NCBI GenBank assembly: GCA_905221605.1
Contig: CAJNDS010002512.1
Location: forward strand, 60,001-124,000
From: Symbiodinium natans
Taxonomy: Eukaryota > Sar > Dinophyceae > Suessiales > Symbiodiniaceae
Reading direction: 5' to 3'
Length of the DNA stretch: 64,000 nucleotides
The notes under the pieces were generated by a model, which saw only the letters and a list, made by a program, of their open reading frames with translations, ran no database searches and was not told where the DNA came from. The translations under genes were made by a program, and so were the position numbers. Shown in pieces: positions 21,284 to 32,231 of the stretch. Positions within the stretch are counted from its first letter, which is position 1. The number at the start of each line of letters is the position of its first letter.

Positions 21284-22817
21284 GGATGCCAGCAATCACC
21301 GACAACGTGTCGTGCCTTGCTCCAACCATTTCAGCCGTGAGGCAGTTGTCCAATGCAAGAGATGGCCCCCTTTTCGAGTGCTTCTGATAGAGATGGCTCC
21401 CTTGTATAGATGTTTCGGTGATACGGCATCCTTCAACGGCTGGTTCCTGTGTGTTCCCTTCCTAGGTTCAACAACATTGCCCGCGAATGGCGTTGCAAGT
21501 GGTCTGCTGATGGCGAGAAGGCCACTTCACCAAGAGTGTTTTTGTCTGTCCATTCGTCTGTTTCGTTTGTTTGATGCTTTGCTTGCTGACATCTGGCGTG
21601 ATTATCCTAGCCAGCGAAAGTGAACACCTGCTCGGCTGCCCGCGGGCAAGCAGAGCATGCAGGCACGCTTAGAGCCATGCATTCGCACAGACACGCATGA
21701 GAGAACACGAGAACACACACACACACACACAGACATCGACTGTCCAGTACAGAGAGAATGTTCTGCAGAACTCGAAAACATGAAGCTTCTCTGCGGGGGG
21801 GTGGGGTGGGGGGCGGGGGGGGGGGTGGGTGGGCACTCAGCTGCAGAATGGTTGAGACGAAAAGGTTCGCATTAAGGCGCACGCCGAGGGCCGAGGCTGG
21901 ATGGAAGAACGTTAAAAAAAGGTCACAATGTGTTGCTTGAGCAACGTGGGCCATGTGACACAATGAGTCTCAATGAGTCCCAATGAGTCTCGGAGTTCTG
22001 AAGAGTGATTCGCCAATGTCTATTGTGGGATTCAGCAAAACAAACTGTGCTCCGAAATTCTGAGAGGCTTCCCTGAAGGCGGCCCAAGCCGCATTGGATG
22101 AAGCGCCTTAGCTTGCAATTGTCGGTGCAGTGGTGGGCTACCGGTTTCCTGGGCAACAGTCGAGTGTAGCAGCCGTGCAGGTTTTGCCCGAGATCAAGAA
22201 GGAATGGTGCTCAGACCTTGCAGTCTCTCTCACAGATTGATCCTGCAATTAGCCTCTTTGCAAGTGCTGCTCACCTGCGTTCAGCCGGCCGGTGAGGTAG
22301 CTGGTGTTGGAAGCGTGCAGCGCGTGGTCTGCGGCGGCTGTCTGGACTTCAAGGCGCAGTCACCAAGAGTTGGTGGTTATGGGCTGGTTTTAGGACTGTT
22401 TTGGGGTTTAGGGTTTTAGGGTTTGGGGGTTTTGGGGTTTTAGGGTTTAGGGAAGGGCTTAGGGTTAAGGGTTTAGGGTTTAAACCTGCAACCGCAACCG
22501 TAGCAGCCCTGAAGCACTAAACCTCCAGAGCCAAGGAGCCAGAAACCCCAAGCACCTGAAACCTCCTGAAGCCCTAAACTTTTCTCACCCAGGTAGTTGT
22601 GAAGCTCCCGGCCGACAAGTTCGGCGACTGGGAGAAGTCCAGCTTTGCCCCGGAGGCGTGTTATGGGGAGATTCGGAGTTTTCGGAGAGTTTTTTTGGGA
22701 GACCTGTGTATCAATGGCCCTGCGATTCAGGAGGCATTCCTGGGCAAGCTGAAGGGCATCGACGGCATCTCCACGGTGGAGACGCAGACCTACACCCTCG
22801 AAGAGGCCCTTCAGTGA
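21284..22817 (+). CDS. Probable plastid-targeted protein, tandem copy 1
   Basis: A split gene parallel to the one at 24466. The exons below are called by phase. About 21284-21320 gives AITDNVSCLA. 21466-21520 gives FNNIAREWRCKWSADGEK and ends at a GC donor. The next exon, from 22067, gives ASLKAAQAALDE. 22297-22353 gives VAGVGSVQRVVCGGCLDFK, with donor GC. 22593-22655 gives VVVKLPADKFGDWEKSSFAPE, split here as VVVKLPADKF and GDWEKSSFAPE, with donor GC. 22731-22817 gives EAFLGKLKGIDG and ISTVETQTYTLEEALQ, then TGA. All downstream junctions are phase 0. No signal peptide was found for this copy; its first exon may lie before or inside the 3' end of the neighbouring ORF, or be lost. I recognise the protein as a small conserved dinoflagellate type but not its function. 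The CGGC pair is the notable conserved feature. Confidence 0.65.
21712..21735. repeat. CA microsatellite in intron
   Basis: A run of AC dinucleotides inside the second intron of the copy 1 gene. A G-rich run follows at 21795-21835. Confidence 0.8.
22399..22482. repeat. Telomere-like array within an intron
   Basis: Degenerate TTTAGGG units (TTTTAGGG, TTTGGGGG, CTTAGGG) fill much of the 22354-22592 intron of copy 1. The matching intron of copy 2 lacks them, so the array arose or was inserted after the duplication. Confidence 0.8.
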
Positions 22818-24465
22818 TCTCGATGCTTGTGGTCAGGGATGGCCTATGATGATCTGGTAGTTGGAGCATGGTGCCTTCCTCTGCTGTGCTCGTCAGAGAG
22901 TCATCCCCCCCCAGACTTTTTCACCCTACATAGCCTTGCATGTGTGATAGCGTTGATAAAGCACAGGCTAAGGTTATGGAAGCTCCCCGTTCGAAGGCAC
23001 CTGCAACATGGAGTCTGCATGCTGAACTGTGTTTTTGACCGGTAAGGAACATATTTTGTTCTTTCACCTCTTGCATTATATTTGAGGGTGAACGCTCCCA
23101 TAGGCTGTCAACTGCAGCACTATGCAGCACTCGTGTCAACGGAGCTCTGATGGCTTAGCCCTGCATGAAGCAGCACTGGGTACCCACCCCTTCGGCCCAA
23201 TTGGCGGCCCGGATGCTCTCGGAAACAGCAGATGCTGCTGTGAGAGCTCATGTTCCAATGACACGACCAAGCTCTGCTTGCCACTGGAGACCGCAAAGGC
23301 TTCGCACACACACTGGTAGCGAAGTTGGGAAGCCATTGCCCAGAGGACCAAACTATGCAAAGTGTAGAGTTGTCTCTTGCCTCCGGGAAGGACAGCATCC
23401 TTCTGCAGTCATCGCAAACACCCGACGCACACGCGTGATCTTCACAAGCATGCACGCTGAGGGGTCTTTTGGTGCTTGGACTGGGTTCAAGAGTGCCTCT
23501 AAGCTCACAATGTGATTGACTGGGGCTCAGTTGCGAAGCTCCTCTTGCTAGTTTGCAAGTGAAGGGCAAGAGTAGCAAGCCAGCATCGTGGCAGACCCCA
23601 TAGTCTCCCTGTGCCCGCAGATTTGAGTCGCGGTATTTTGGGATGCCGGGCACCCAGACAATGGTGAAGCACGTGACATGAGATGGAGACAAACATATTC
23701 AAGCCTAAACCCTACACCTGTGGCATGACTTGACCGTGCCCCATCTGGCAAACAAGCTCAGACAACCCGCCTAAGCCCTATGCTGAGCCGCTATTTGCAT
23801 TTGCTGTCCACAAACAAGCACGACAAGAACAGTGTACACCCAAAGAGCCAAACAGCTGAGCACAATGCATTCGACATTGCTTCTTGCTGCTTGATGCGCT
23901 GCCCAGGGGCCGGGGACTGACACAGGAACAGATGGAACAGATCATGCAGATCTCTTGGCGCGTTGGTTTAGGACATGTGGTGGGCTTGCACAGGCAACTT
24001 TTTCTCCTTGATTGCATCTGCATTTCTGGGTGCCGTACATTGCAGTACCTTGCTGTACAATGAACCATATGTTCTGTCGATGGCTTAGGTTTGGCTGAGA
24101 GACTGCAGGTTGCCTTACTGTAGAGACTTGGCCGGCGAGTTTTGTCACTCTTAGAGCTGGCACACCTGCTGCCCTGCTCGACTTGTTTCAACGGCGCGAA
24201 GCCAAAAGCAATTGCGAGAAGGCCATAGAAGGCCAAACGCTGCCAGGGAGATGCATCCCGATGCCCTTAACACGCTGAAGGTCGCAGGGGCTCATGTTCT
24301 GTGGACTCTGGCTCCGACGTGAAGTGACGTGTAGTCACGTGTAGTCGTTTCAAGTCGGTGCGCTCCTCCTGCGTCCCACTGCTGCTCGGCTGGCAAGATG
24401 CCGCGCTGTGGGGCACAAACTTTCGGGCATGGCACCTTGCGCCTTGCTGCGAGAGTCCTCAGGCA
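22818..24465. other. Spacer between the two tandem genes
   Basis: Long open frames exist only on the minus strand (up to 190 codons at 23120-23692 and 152 at 23778-24236). They have no family signature. A plus frame near 23136-23180 reads SSDGLALHEAALG, vaguely ankyrin-like, without flanking support. Confidence 0.4.
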
Positions 24466-25673
24466 ATGACTGCTTCCACGCGCCTCTTGCGCGCTGCCGT
24501 GGCCGCCGTGGCGCTGATGTCTACATGGGCCTTTGTGGCCCCTTCATCACCGCGAGGCAGCGCAACCCACTCTTTTCAGCGACGAATGTGCCTTTCGTGC
24601 TCTTGTGTAACCTTGTACTGGGACTACTTTCATTTTGGCTGCTCTTGGGCTTGTCGCCCTTGCCAGCCGCCCCCCCCGCACGTCGTGGAGTAGCCTCCGC
24701 CTCAACAGACAATCTTGGCCGTCAGGGCCTACAGCTTAGCGCCGGGCGGCCCGGAGAAAGCTTTGCACCATGCACTATGCCACTATGCAGTATCGCGTTT
24801 CTGTACCTCGGAGTCTGAGGCATCCTTGGGCTGTGCAGCTGTGCTGGCTGCAGCAGTTCTGCGTCGTGCATCAATCACGGAGAAGGTGTCGTCTCTTGCC
24901 TGCAGAACTGGGACATTATGCTGGCCATCACCACGTCGTTTGTAGTGCCTAATTAAGGAGAGCTGCCGGATCTGAGACTCAACGCCATCGAATCATGCTG
25001 AGGTTTGACAACATTGCGCGCGAGTGGCGCTGCAAGTGGTCGGCGGACAATGACAAGGCCTGCTTGTTTGCGACTTTGGTGGGACAGAGCTCTTGTTCAA
25101 CGCATGAGCTGAGCGTTTATGCTGCTTTGAAGGCATCGCTGGATGAAGCTCAGGGGGCCTTGGACTCCGTTCTCGCGGATGTGAAGTCTGCACCCTCCTC
25201 AGCGTGCTGTCCAACGAGTTGGAACCTGTTGGATCCTGTTGGCTTGATTCAGGTGGACGGTGTCAAGTCAGTGCAGCGAGTGGTCTGCGGAGGTTGCTTA
25301 GACTTCAAGGCCTCACGTCTAGGATGCCATGATATGCCATCATGTAATATGCGCCATCTCTTCCAGAAGCTGTCAAAGGTGGTTGTGAAGCTGCCGGCCG
25401 ACAAGTTTGGTGACTGGGAGAATGCAGGCTTTGCTCCGGAGGAGCGTTAGTGGTCCAAGAAAGGTCCAACAACCTCCAAGATTTCATCCCCCCCTCTCTC
25501 TCCCTACAGCTCCTACACCCCCCCCCCCCGGCCGGGGAGTTTCCGCGAAGGTGTTTTCGCAGCCTGAGCTGCAGGAGGCTTTCCTGGACAAGTTGAAGGC
25601 CATCGACGGCATCTCCACCGTGGAGACGCAGACCTACACCTTGGAAGAGGCCCCTTCAAGCCCTGAGCCCTGA
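24466..25673 (+). CDS. Probable plastid-targeted protein, tandem copy 2
   Basis: The first exon starts at ATG 24466 with MTASTRLLRAAVAAVALMST, a hydrophobic signal peptide, followed by WAFVAPSSPRG. FVAP after a signal peptide is the usual start of the transit part in peridinin-dinoflagellate plastid leaders. Later exons: from 24857 (ASITEKVSSLA); 25003-25057 (FDNIAREWRCKWSADNDK, donor GC); 25133-25186 (ASLDEAQGALDSVLADVK); 25253-25309 (VDGVKSVQRVVCGGCLDFK, donor GC); 25379-25441 (VVVKLPADKF then GDWENAGFAPE, donor GA); 25575-25673 (EAFLDKLKAIDG, ISTVETQTYTLEEAP, stop). The donor after 25186 is not clean. The product would be a lumen- or stroma-directed protein of roughly 10-12 kDa after processing. 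The function is unknown to me. This copy has the more complete 5' end of the pair. Confidence 0.72.
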
Positions 25674-26549
25674 AATGTCCTGATATAAGATCGCCACATG
25701 TCCCTGCATCCCACATCCGTTGCAGGTCTAAGCGGCACCCAACGGCCTGCACCCAAGCCCAGAGAATCTGAGAATTCTTTGCGGATTGTCTCGCTTTCCG
25801 AGGCGTGCTTTTCATGTGTAGTGTCCTGAGAGTGAGTGTTTCAGCTATGCAGGCTGCTTATCTATGAGGCTTTTCGGCTGTAGTTGCTGTAAGGCAGATC
25901 CGTGTACCTCTGATAATCATTGCAGTGTATTGCAGTGCTTGCCGCTCAAGGCCGCATGCCTTCAGGCGAAGAGATTTCCGCGAGAATGCGCCCATAGGAT
26001 ATCATATAGCTTTGGGCAGACCATGCCGCATGTCTACGCTGAACCGAACAAGAAAGAGGCGCTGTCAAGAGTGTGTGCATTCCTTGACATCTTTGGCTGA
26101 AGCATAGTCGAAGGTTGTCGCGTGTACCAGCAACTTAAGTGATCCGAGTTCTTATCCACCAACGTGCCGCCGCTTTTGGATACAAGCTCGACTCCATATC
26201 CTCCAGGCGGCACAGGCCAGCGTGGCGCTGAAGACGCCATGTTGTCCACGTCAATGTCCCCAAGAGATCAGGGCTATGCAGCAGAAAGCCTGGATGACTT
26301 GGATCTGGAGTCTCGTAGTGGCCAAGCTGGAGAATCATCTCACGCTCAGATGGAGGAAGATAGCAAGGACAAGTCCTTTCAGAGGGCAGGCACCAAAGAC
26401 TCGCGGTTCATGCATCCAGATGACAGTGTCTCTGCAGTTTTCAGCTAGACATGTCCTGGCTTGTCGACATCCCCCTGCAAGTCTAGGCTTTTGTTGACGG
26501 AGGCGACATAGCTTTCGAAATTGGACTCATGGGGGCTCGTCTCGCCCAG
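25674..26549 (+). other. Stretch with one coding-like frame
   Basis: At 26164-26448 a plus frame is acidic and Ser/Gly-rich (SLDDLDLESRSGQAGESSHA), the look of a disordered linker exon preceding the membrane exon at 26550. No family match. The rest holds nothing recognised. Confidence 0.35.
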
Positions 26550-26671
26550 GCTTGCACTTGCATTGGTATGAGACAACGGTGCGGCTTCGTGGCATGTTCT
26601 ACATCTTCTTCTCGCTTGCTGTGGTGATGGCACTTTCCCTTGGGTGCACAGCAGTGTCTGGGTCATACATC
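26550..26671 (+). CDS. Membrane-protein exon
   Basis: After an acceptor CGCCCAG the frame reads LHLHWYETTVRLRG, then a hydrophobic helix MFYIFFSLAVVMALSLG, then a donor GTCAGC at 26673. The single strong transmembrane segment and the clean splice edges support a real exon. A second hydrophobic segment lies in the next candidate exon at 26788. The protein family is not recognised. Confidence 0.4.
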
Positions 26672-26787
26672 ATGAGGTCAGCTGAAAACCTTGTTCTGTC
26701 GGCTATCATGAAGCTAATCCCACTGCTCTGTTCGGGGGAAGGAGCCGCTCCAGTAGCTACGAAACACAACACCCAGCCCTAGAGCGA

Positions 26788-26960
26788 CGGAGGAAGCCTT
26801 CTTCTTCATCATGGCCTCGCCCGAAGATAGCGGACTCAGCTTCGGAATTGTGGTCGGAATCTTGCTGACGTTGCTTGTCGAAGAGACTTACCCAGCAGCA
26901 TCCGCAAGTTTTAAGACCCCCGAGCTGCAGTCCCGTGCCTTCTTAGACGCTCATTCTTAA
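26788..26960 (+). CDS. Terminal exon candidate with transmembrane helix
   Basis: The open frame reads TEEAFFFIMASPEDSG and then a helix LSFGIVVGILLTLLVEE, ending at TAA 26958-26960. An ATG at 26811 would give a 49-residue product. It is more likely the last exon of the gene that includes 26550-26671, giving a protein with at least two membrane spans. The splice edge on the left is not certain. Confidence 0.35.
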
Positions 26961-27923
26961 GCCGCCTGCGCTTTCATCCCATGCCCTAAGCCTTCGAAAC
27001 AGAGCCTGCAGCTTTTGCCTGAGCGTTGACTCGGAATAAGGGTGGTAAGGTGAGGTGTTGGGCTGCGCTGAGGCAATCCCCATGCGGCACGTCGTTACAT
27101 AAAGGCACTAGCCTTGATCCTATTCATCAGCATGAAACACAATGGCCTGCAGAAAATCACCCGGCTGTTGTAGCAAATCATGGCTGCACAGTTCGCATGG
27201 CAAAAGTACGCCCAAGCAGCGGTATCCCCGTTCATCGGGTACATTCGTAGAACTCAACCCAGTTCGTGGCCGAAACACTCCTGCAGAAGTCCATGAAAGA
27301 AGCATGATAGAAATGCCGCCGTTGATCCTGCGGTGAAGATCTTTTTCTGTACTCTTGTAACCGAAATTCCAAACGGGGGCTTATCGTAGTCGAGTCCCCG
27401 AGAAAGGAATCCGAGACCATCCTTTGGATATCTTTGAAGCGCTTTGGAGAATCGGAGAGTCGGTGAAGTCTGGAGCGTTTCTCTCTCGCGAATTTGATTG
27501 AGAGCAGCGCTTGGCACGGCTCTGAACAGTCAGTCTGTGTGAGCCCCAGCTGGCGGCGTCAACCGTTATGACTGGAATTTCAACGTCCAACCTCCAGAAC
27601 GTCCCCAACGTCCTTCGCCTTTCCGCTTATGACAATTCGGGCCCTCCCGTCTGGTGTTTAACTCACGGCTTCCTACTGTTGAGCATGCATACCGCATAGT
27701 CTCCTTCTATACAGCCAGCTTGAAAGAAATGCTAGTGCGAACACAGAGGCAGCTCCCAAGCTTCTGCATGGTCTAGCAGTGGTCCACCATGCGGGGTCTC
27801 ACCTCAGAACTGAGGCCATTGTCTCTGCTACTTACAGCGATCTATGTGGACGAGTGCATCGATATGGGCTTGGATGCGGCGGACAAGCCCTCCTTCGGAC
27901 TCTTTCGAGCAGCGGCCCAGGGC
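26961..27923. other. Gene-poor stretch
   Basis: No family match. Minus-strand frames at 27254-27517 and 27381-27608 overlap each other and are probably chance, although they sit downstream of the coding-like minus frame at 28385-27924. Confidence 0.4.
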
Positions 27924-28385
27924 TCAAATCCATGACATTCTGTCTCCCATTTCGGAGTCAACATTAAGTCTAGTATTTGGCATCGCTTGTTGTTGTTGAT
28001 GTTGGGGTGCCTTTTGGCTATCATAAATAGGCTCTTTTGAGTCAGAAGCTCTTGATAGCCCCTGAATCACATCGACTTGCAGCTGCAGTTGCTGGAGTCG
28101 GAAGCACGTCTTGTCAAATGCCCTCCAACTCCAATCCCTGAGGAGATTGGTTGAGAACTGAAGAAAGCGAAGAGGATCAGGTTTGAGTTCGTAGTCGAAG
28201 AAAGCCAATCTGACTGTCGATGCAATGCCTGAGTGAGTCCTGTATCTCATTTCAAGAACAGGCTGGGTTAGTCGGTCCCTGTTCCCGAACAGGGCAGTTT
28301 CTTCATCGCAAAAGATCTTAAAGCGTCGGCGGGGCGCTTCACTCACAAACCGAACCTCCCTGTACGTGCCCGACGTTCAGCCCTC
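27924..28385 (-). CDS. Coding-like minus-strand frame, unknown
   Basis: An open frame follows a TGA and reads GTYREVRFVSEAPRRRFKIF, CDEETALFGNRDRLTQPVLE and FDYELKPDPLRFLQF before a Gln-rich tail (APQHQQQQ). There is no ATG at the beginning, so it would be an internal or last exon, or a fragment of a decayed gene or transposon. The mixed charged/aromatic composition is typical of real protein. I do not recognise the family. Confidence 0.35.
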
Positions 28386-29627
28386 TAGGCTCTGATCTAC
28401 AAGCTGAATGTGGGGCTGAGTATTTCTGAGACTGAGCAAAAGATACAGGGTGTGATAGGCAGTGAAGAGTTCCAACTAGTTTATCCAGCAAGCGAAGACT
28501 TCAAAATAGTTTATCCAGCTGCCCAGCAATTGCTTCATAAAAGAAGGGTGGATGCAGTTAAGGGCGTAATCTTAGTTCAGCTAGGATTCCGCGGGTTTCT
28601 GCGAACCCGCTTTCTTTCTTTCTGTTCCAAAGGTCACTGCCGCAACTCGTTGCTTCGGAAAGGCCGGGACCCGGTTGGGAATTCGGGAACCTGTCAGATG
28701 TAGGAGGTTGTTCGCTTGCTCAGAACCCAGTTCGTTTAGGAACCTTTGTTGTTTGTAAGGGAGAAGGGAGACTGTATAAGGGTGCCGGGGACCGAGTTTA
28801 GAGCAGCGCCCTGTTTGTGAGTCTGCCCCTTCTTGCGCGACAGACTTGGATGACAGGTTCAGACAGACCATGTCGAGCGGGCCCTTGTGCCTTGGCAGAG
28901 AGCTGGGCATTGACGCATGAACCACTTGCCGCCGGCGACTTGACAGAAAAAGCAGGGAGAAGGACCAGTTTCAGGCAGCAGGCTGCCTGGTTTATTTGAC
29001 GGGGCCCCAACCAAATGTACCATGTTTCAGCATGCGTAAACCACGCAAGCAACACTCCTGGTTTGGAAGATCGCCACCCTCCACTCCTCTTGGAGGCCAC
29101 CTAGATGGCGGGTTCATTTGCGGTGAACCCAGGCCGAAAAACAGCAAACAGCAGCAACATGTCTCCTCCAACTACGGAGGGGTGATGACTCTCATCCCCA
29201 CGCGTCTCCCCAGTAACTGTGAACATCACACCTTGTGGAACCAAGACAGACCAAGAACAAACACGACATTTCGTTTCAGGCGGCCGGCTCCTTCTGTCCA
29301 GACCTGAAGCATTGACGCTCATGATGCTCACCCCTTTGGGCGCTCGGTCGCTCTGTTGTCCATGATTTTCTTCGACACGTAGGTCTGATAGTGACCGGGC
29401 CCTTGTCGACTTCTGCAGGGGTTGGCGACGGGTGGTGCCCAAAAACTGGCTGCAGCGCTTGTGCCGCGCTTGTGCAGCGCTTGCGCAGCGCTTGCGCAGT
29501 GCTTGGGAACTGGGGAACCGAAACAAGTGGATGTCCCAGGCCAGGGCTAGTGGGCAGTGTGTGGGCACCCCGCTAGGTGCTGTTCGTGGAGACAGTGCCG
29601 ATCATCTTTGCCATCATTTCTCTTGTG
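28386..29627. other. Gene-poor stretch before the lipase
   Basis: No family match. At 29455-29511 a short tandem repeat of GCGCTTGYGCAG units precedes the lipase frame. A direct repeat (AGTTTATCCAGC) occurs at 28476-28525. Confidence 0.4.
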
Positions 29628-31436
29628 ATGAGCCCAAGCAAGGCAGGAATTGAAAACCATGTTGGATGCAGCTCAAAAGCCGTGGCACTACAGCTTGGCA
29701 GCGTGCTTCCCTCCATGTATGCTTCAGCAAACTGCAGCCTGTGTCATCTTCTCTTTGAGCCTCAGGTTTACTGGTACAAGGAGGTCGGACGTGGATACTG
29801 CCTTGGGGGCCTGATCTGTGCTTTGTGCATTTGCATCACTTACATCGCTTGCCACGCCCACGTGGGACACATCCCTGCCCGGGACGAGCTCATGGCCGAG
29901 CTTTATCACAACATGGGCCCACTCGGCCGCTTCAGACGCGCCGAGGGAAGTGGTGCTCATGAGCTGATCGACAAGCCCAATCACTGGGGTCGCGCGTGCT
30001 GCTTTGGCCTCCTGGGCCTGTGCATCGAGATTGGGGTCATACTCGTGTTCCTTTTTTTCCACAGGCTTTATGCCATTTGCATCGGCGAGCTCCTTGCCAC
30101 ACTGCTTTGGGCCTTTGCTCTTCGCAGCTACGCCCCTCGCCTGCTGGGAAAAGCATTCTGGTGCACCCTAATATTCTTCATACTGCTTGCGGCAAGCCTT
30201 CTCATGGGAACCATGCAGTCGGCCGAGCCAAACCCAAGTGAACTGGATCCGATGGTACTGGGACCTGCCTCAATGAACTTCAACACCTCTCTGGAGAGCA
30301 GGTTGCCCTTGCACTTCGAGGCTTCACCCCTTTCGCCCCACCCAGCCTCTCCCATCTGCCGGACAAGCTGGGGAGAAGAAGGCGGCCTCAAGAACTGGGG
30401 CCTTTCCATCCTGGATCTCTCCATCATGGCATTTGCAAGCTCCTTCGGAGGAGAAGCAGATGTCCGCGAAGGTTTGGGCAAGATGCTGAATGGCACGTTT
30501 CCTGACTGGGAGCTGCTCGAGGTCGAGAACTGGAACACGACTGGAAGATGGATTGTGGTGGCGATTCCATCCCGTAACGTTCGTATCATCTCCGTGCGTG
30601 GGACAACAAATCTGCGAGATGCCTATGCAAACTTGCAGATCTATTCTGCCATTGTGGTGCTGCAGCTGATGGGCATCTTGACACCGGTTCTCAGCCTCAT
30701 GCCGCAAACCGTGATTCAGCGGGTGGCTGGCGGCGGCATCACCAAGAGCTTCAGGCAACGGTTTAGGGTCGAGGCCAGGCTTGCTGATGCAGCGCGAAAG
30801 CACAAGGAGGAGGCCAAGAAAGCCGGTCAGGTTCTCGTGATGACAGGCCACAGTCTGGGCGGTGCCTTGGTCGGAGCCGTATCCACCCAGGTGGGGGTAC
30901 CGGGAGTGGGCTTCTCACCCCCGGGCCTCCTTTTTCAGAAGTTCCAGTGGGACCTAGACCTCGTCCAGCTCACAAGGGCTTTCACGGTGGTCCAGCCGAC
31001 GAACGACGTTGTCCCACAAGTGGACTCGCAGCGTGGTCTCATCGAATGGCTTCCCTGCGGCGAGAGTGCGCTGACGTGCCACCGCTTGACACATACGGCA
31101 TGTGACCGGGCAGCAATATGCAGCAGTATGCAGCAGTATGCAGCAGTATGCACCAATATGCAAGAGTCCGACCAGATCTTGGCCCACACACGTAGCTTTG
31201 CTAGCTTGGTACCACGACGTGACCCATTGACTCATGTTGAGTCTCCGAGTCCCCAGCTCCCTTGGAAACTGGAAGGTGCCTTGTGGGCGCAATGTGGGGA
31301 CTCTCGACCCCGAGACTGGCGGCCAACTTGTTCACGTTGGTTTGGCCCGGAGGACCTGAATTTGCCTGTTGGGGAAGGCGAAGGGCGAAAGGCCCGGATG
31401 CTCGAACGCTCTTTTCTCCGCAGTGGTCGGTCTTAG
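29628..31436 (+). CDS. Membrane-anchored class 3 lipase-like protein
   Basis: An open frame of about 602 codons from ATG 29628 (the frame is open from 29577). Three or four membrane spans come first: LGGLICALCICITYIA, CFGLLGLCIEIGVILVFLF and FWCTLIFFILLAASLLMG. The catalytic part follows. VLVMTGHSLGGALVG holds the GxSxG nucleophile (Ser409), VGFSPPGLLF follows it, TNDVVPQVDSQRG holds the likely triad Asp (Asp460), and CHRLTHTACD holds the likely His (His485 or His489). This order fits the alpha/beta-hydrolase class 3 lipases, which hydrolyse acylglycerols at membranes. A 10-base repeat and about 85 unusual residues follow THTACDRAAIC, so the native end is probably near there. CAG|GTTTAC at 29767-29768 looks like an acceptor, so the first exon may really begin at VYWYKEVG with other exons upstream. 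Confidence 0.7.
   Translation: MSPSKAGIENHVGCSSKAVALQLGSVLPSMYASANCSLCHLLFEPQVYWYKEVGRGYCLGGLICALCICITYIACHAHVGHIPARDELMAELYHNMGPLGRFRRAEGSGAHELIDKPNHWGRACCFGLLGLCIEIGVILVFLFFHRLYAICIGELLATLLWAFALRSYAPRLLGKAFWCTLIFFILLAASLLMGTMQSAEPNPSELDPMVLGPASMNFNTSLESRLPLHFEASPLSPHPASPICRTSWGEEGGLKNWGLSILDLSIMAFASSFGGEADVREGLGKMLNGTFPDWELLEVENWNTTGRWIVVAIPSRNVRIISVRGTTNLRDAYANLQIYSAIVVLQLMGILTPVLSLMPQTVIQRVAGGGITKSFRQRFRVEARLADAARKHKEEAKKAGQVLVMTGHSLGGALVGAVSTQVGVPGVGFSPPGLLFQKFQWDLDLVQLTRAFTVVQPTNDVVPQVDSQRGLIEWLPCGESALTCHRLTHTACDRAAICSSMQQYAAVCTNMQESDQILAHTRSFASLVPRRDPLTHVESPSPQLPWKLEGALWAQCGDSRPRDWRPTCSRWFGPEDLNLPVGEGEGRKARMLERSFLRSGRS
31112..31166. repeat. CAGCAGTATG decamer repeat in the lipase frame
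   Basis: Four to five units of CAGCAGTATG and variants, read in the lipase frame as SSMQQYAAVCTNMQ. It lies directly after the last conserved lipase residues. Confidence 0.8.
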
Positions 31437-31829
31437 CATGTCTTAGCCATCAACCCCCGTAGCACAGGAAACGGTAGGAAACTGCAGAAACCTTTCGTAT
31501 GCACGTGGGCATGTTCACAGAAGGTGCGCATGTGTCGCAGAAAACACGTGCAACTTCAGAGGGACACCAGCAGCCGTAAACCACCTGACAGGCCTGAAGC
31601 ATGTGGAAGCCATTCGGTGAACGAAGAGCAGGACCTTCATAATTCACAATTCGAACTTTATTGCGTGGCACCAAGCACCACGAAGCTCCAGAAGAGGGCA
31701 ACAAGCAGATTGCTATTCAAGCCAGATGGCTGTTTCGTGTTGTTTCGTTTGGAGTTCTGATCCCCGTCCATGTGCGAGAGTCCGCCGAATCTGAAGTGGG
31801 ATTTCCACACCATGACATGGACCAACTGC
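31437..31829. other. Gene-poor stretch after the lipase
   Basis: No family match and no recognisable polyadenylation signal. Short opposing frames only. Confidence 0.4.
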
Positions 31830-31881
31830 ACCCTAAACCCTAAACCCCTAACCCCTAAACCCTAAACCCTAAACCCTAAAC
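31830..31881. repeat. Interstitial telomere-like array (CCCTAAA)n
   Basis: About seven units, with one frame slip (CCCCTAACCCCTAAA). Confidence 0.88.
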
Positions 31882-32231
31882 TGTGGAAATCTACACGACC
31901 ACGGAAGATAGCACCTGTCCAAAGAACACATTCAACGGCCGACGCACAAGTACGCTTTGAAGCTGTACACCGCCCCCGAAGCGCCCCTCCCCCCCCCTTA
32001 AATACTGCCCACCGGGTCCTGGTGATTGTCTGAAGCCATGGACCCTCAACTTCTCGTCGCAGCTTCCTCGAGGAGGCCAAGAGAAGAGCAGGGTGGTGCG
32101 GACGAGCGTCCTAGGAGTCCCAAAGCCTGATAGCCTGATCGTCTCGCTTTCTTTGAAGTCCCCAGTGAGAGGGTGCTGCCTCCCTCGACAATTCGCCGCG
32201 CGAAGGCCTCAGGTAGTCTGCTCAGAGCACT
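31882..32231. other. Spacer
   Basis: No recognised feature other than a C tract at 31987-31996. Confidence 0.4.

Noticed and set aside
23120-24236. Two minus-strand frames of 190 and 152 codons between the tandem plastid genes
   Set aside because: Cys/Ser-rich, no domain, no splice context, and opposed by plus frames of equal quality.
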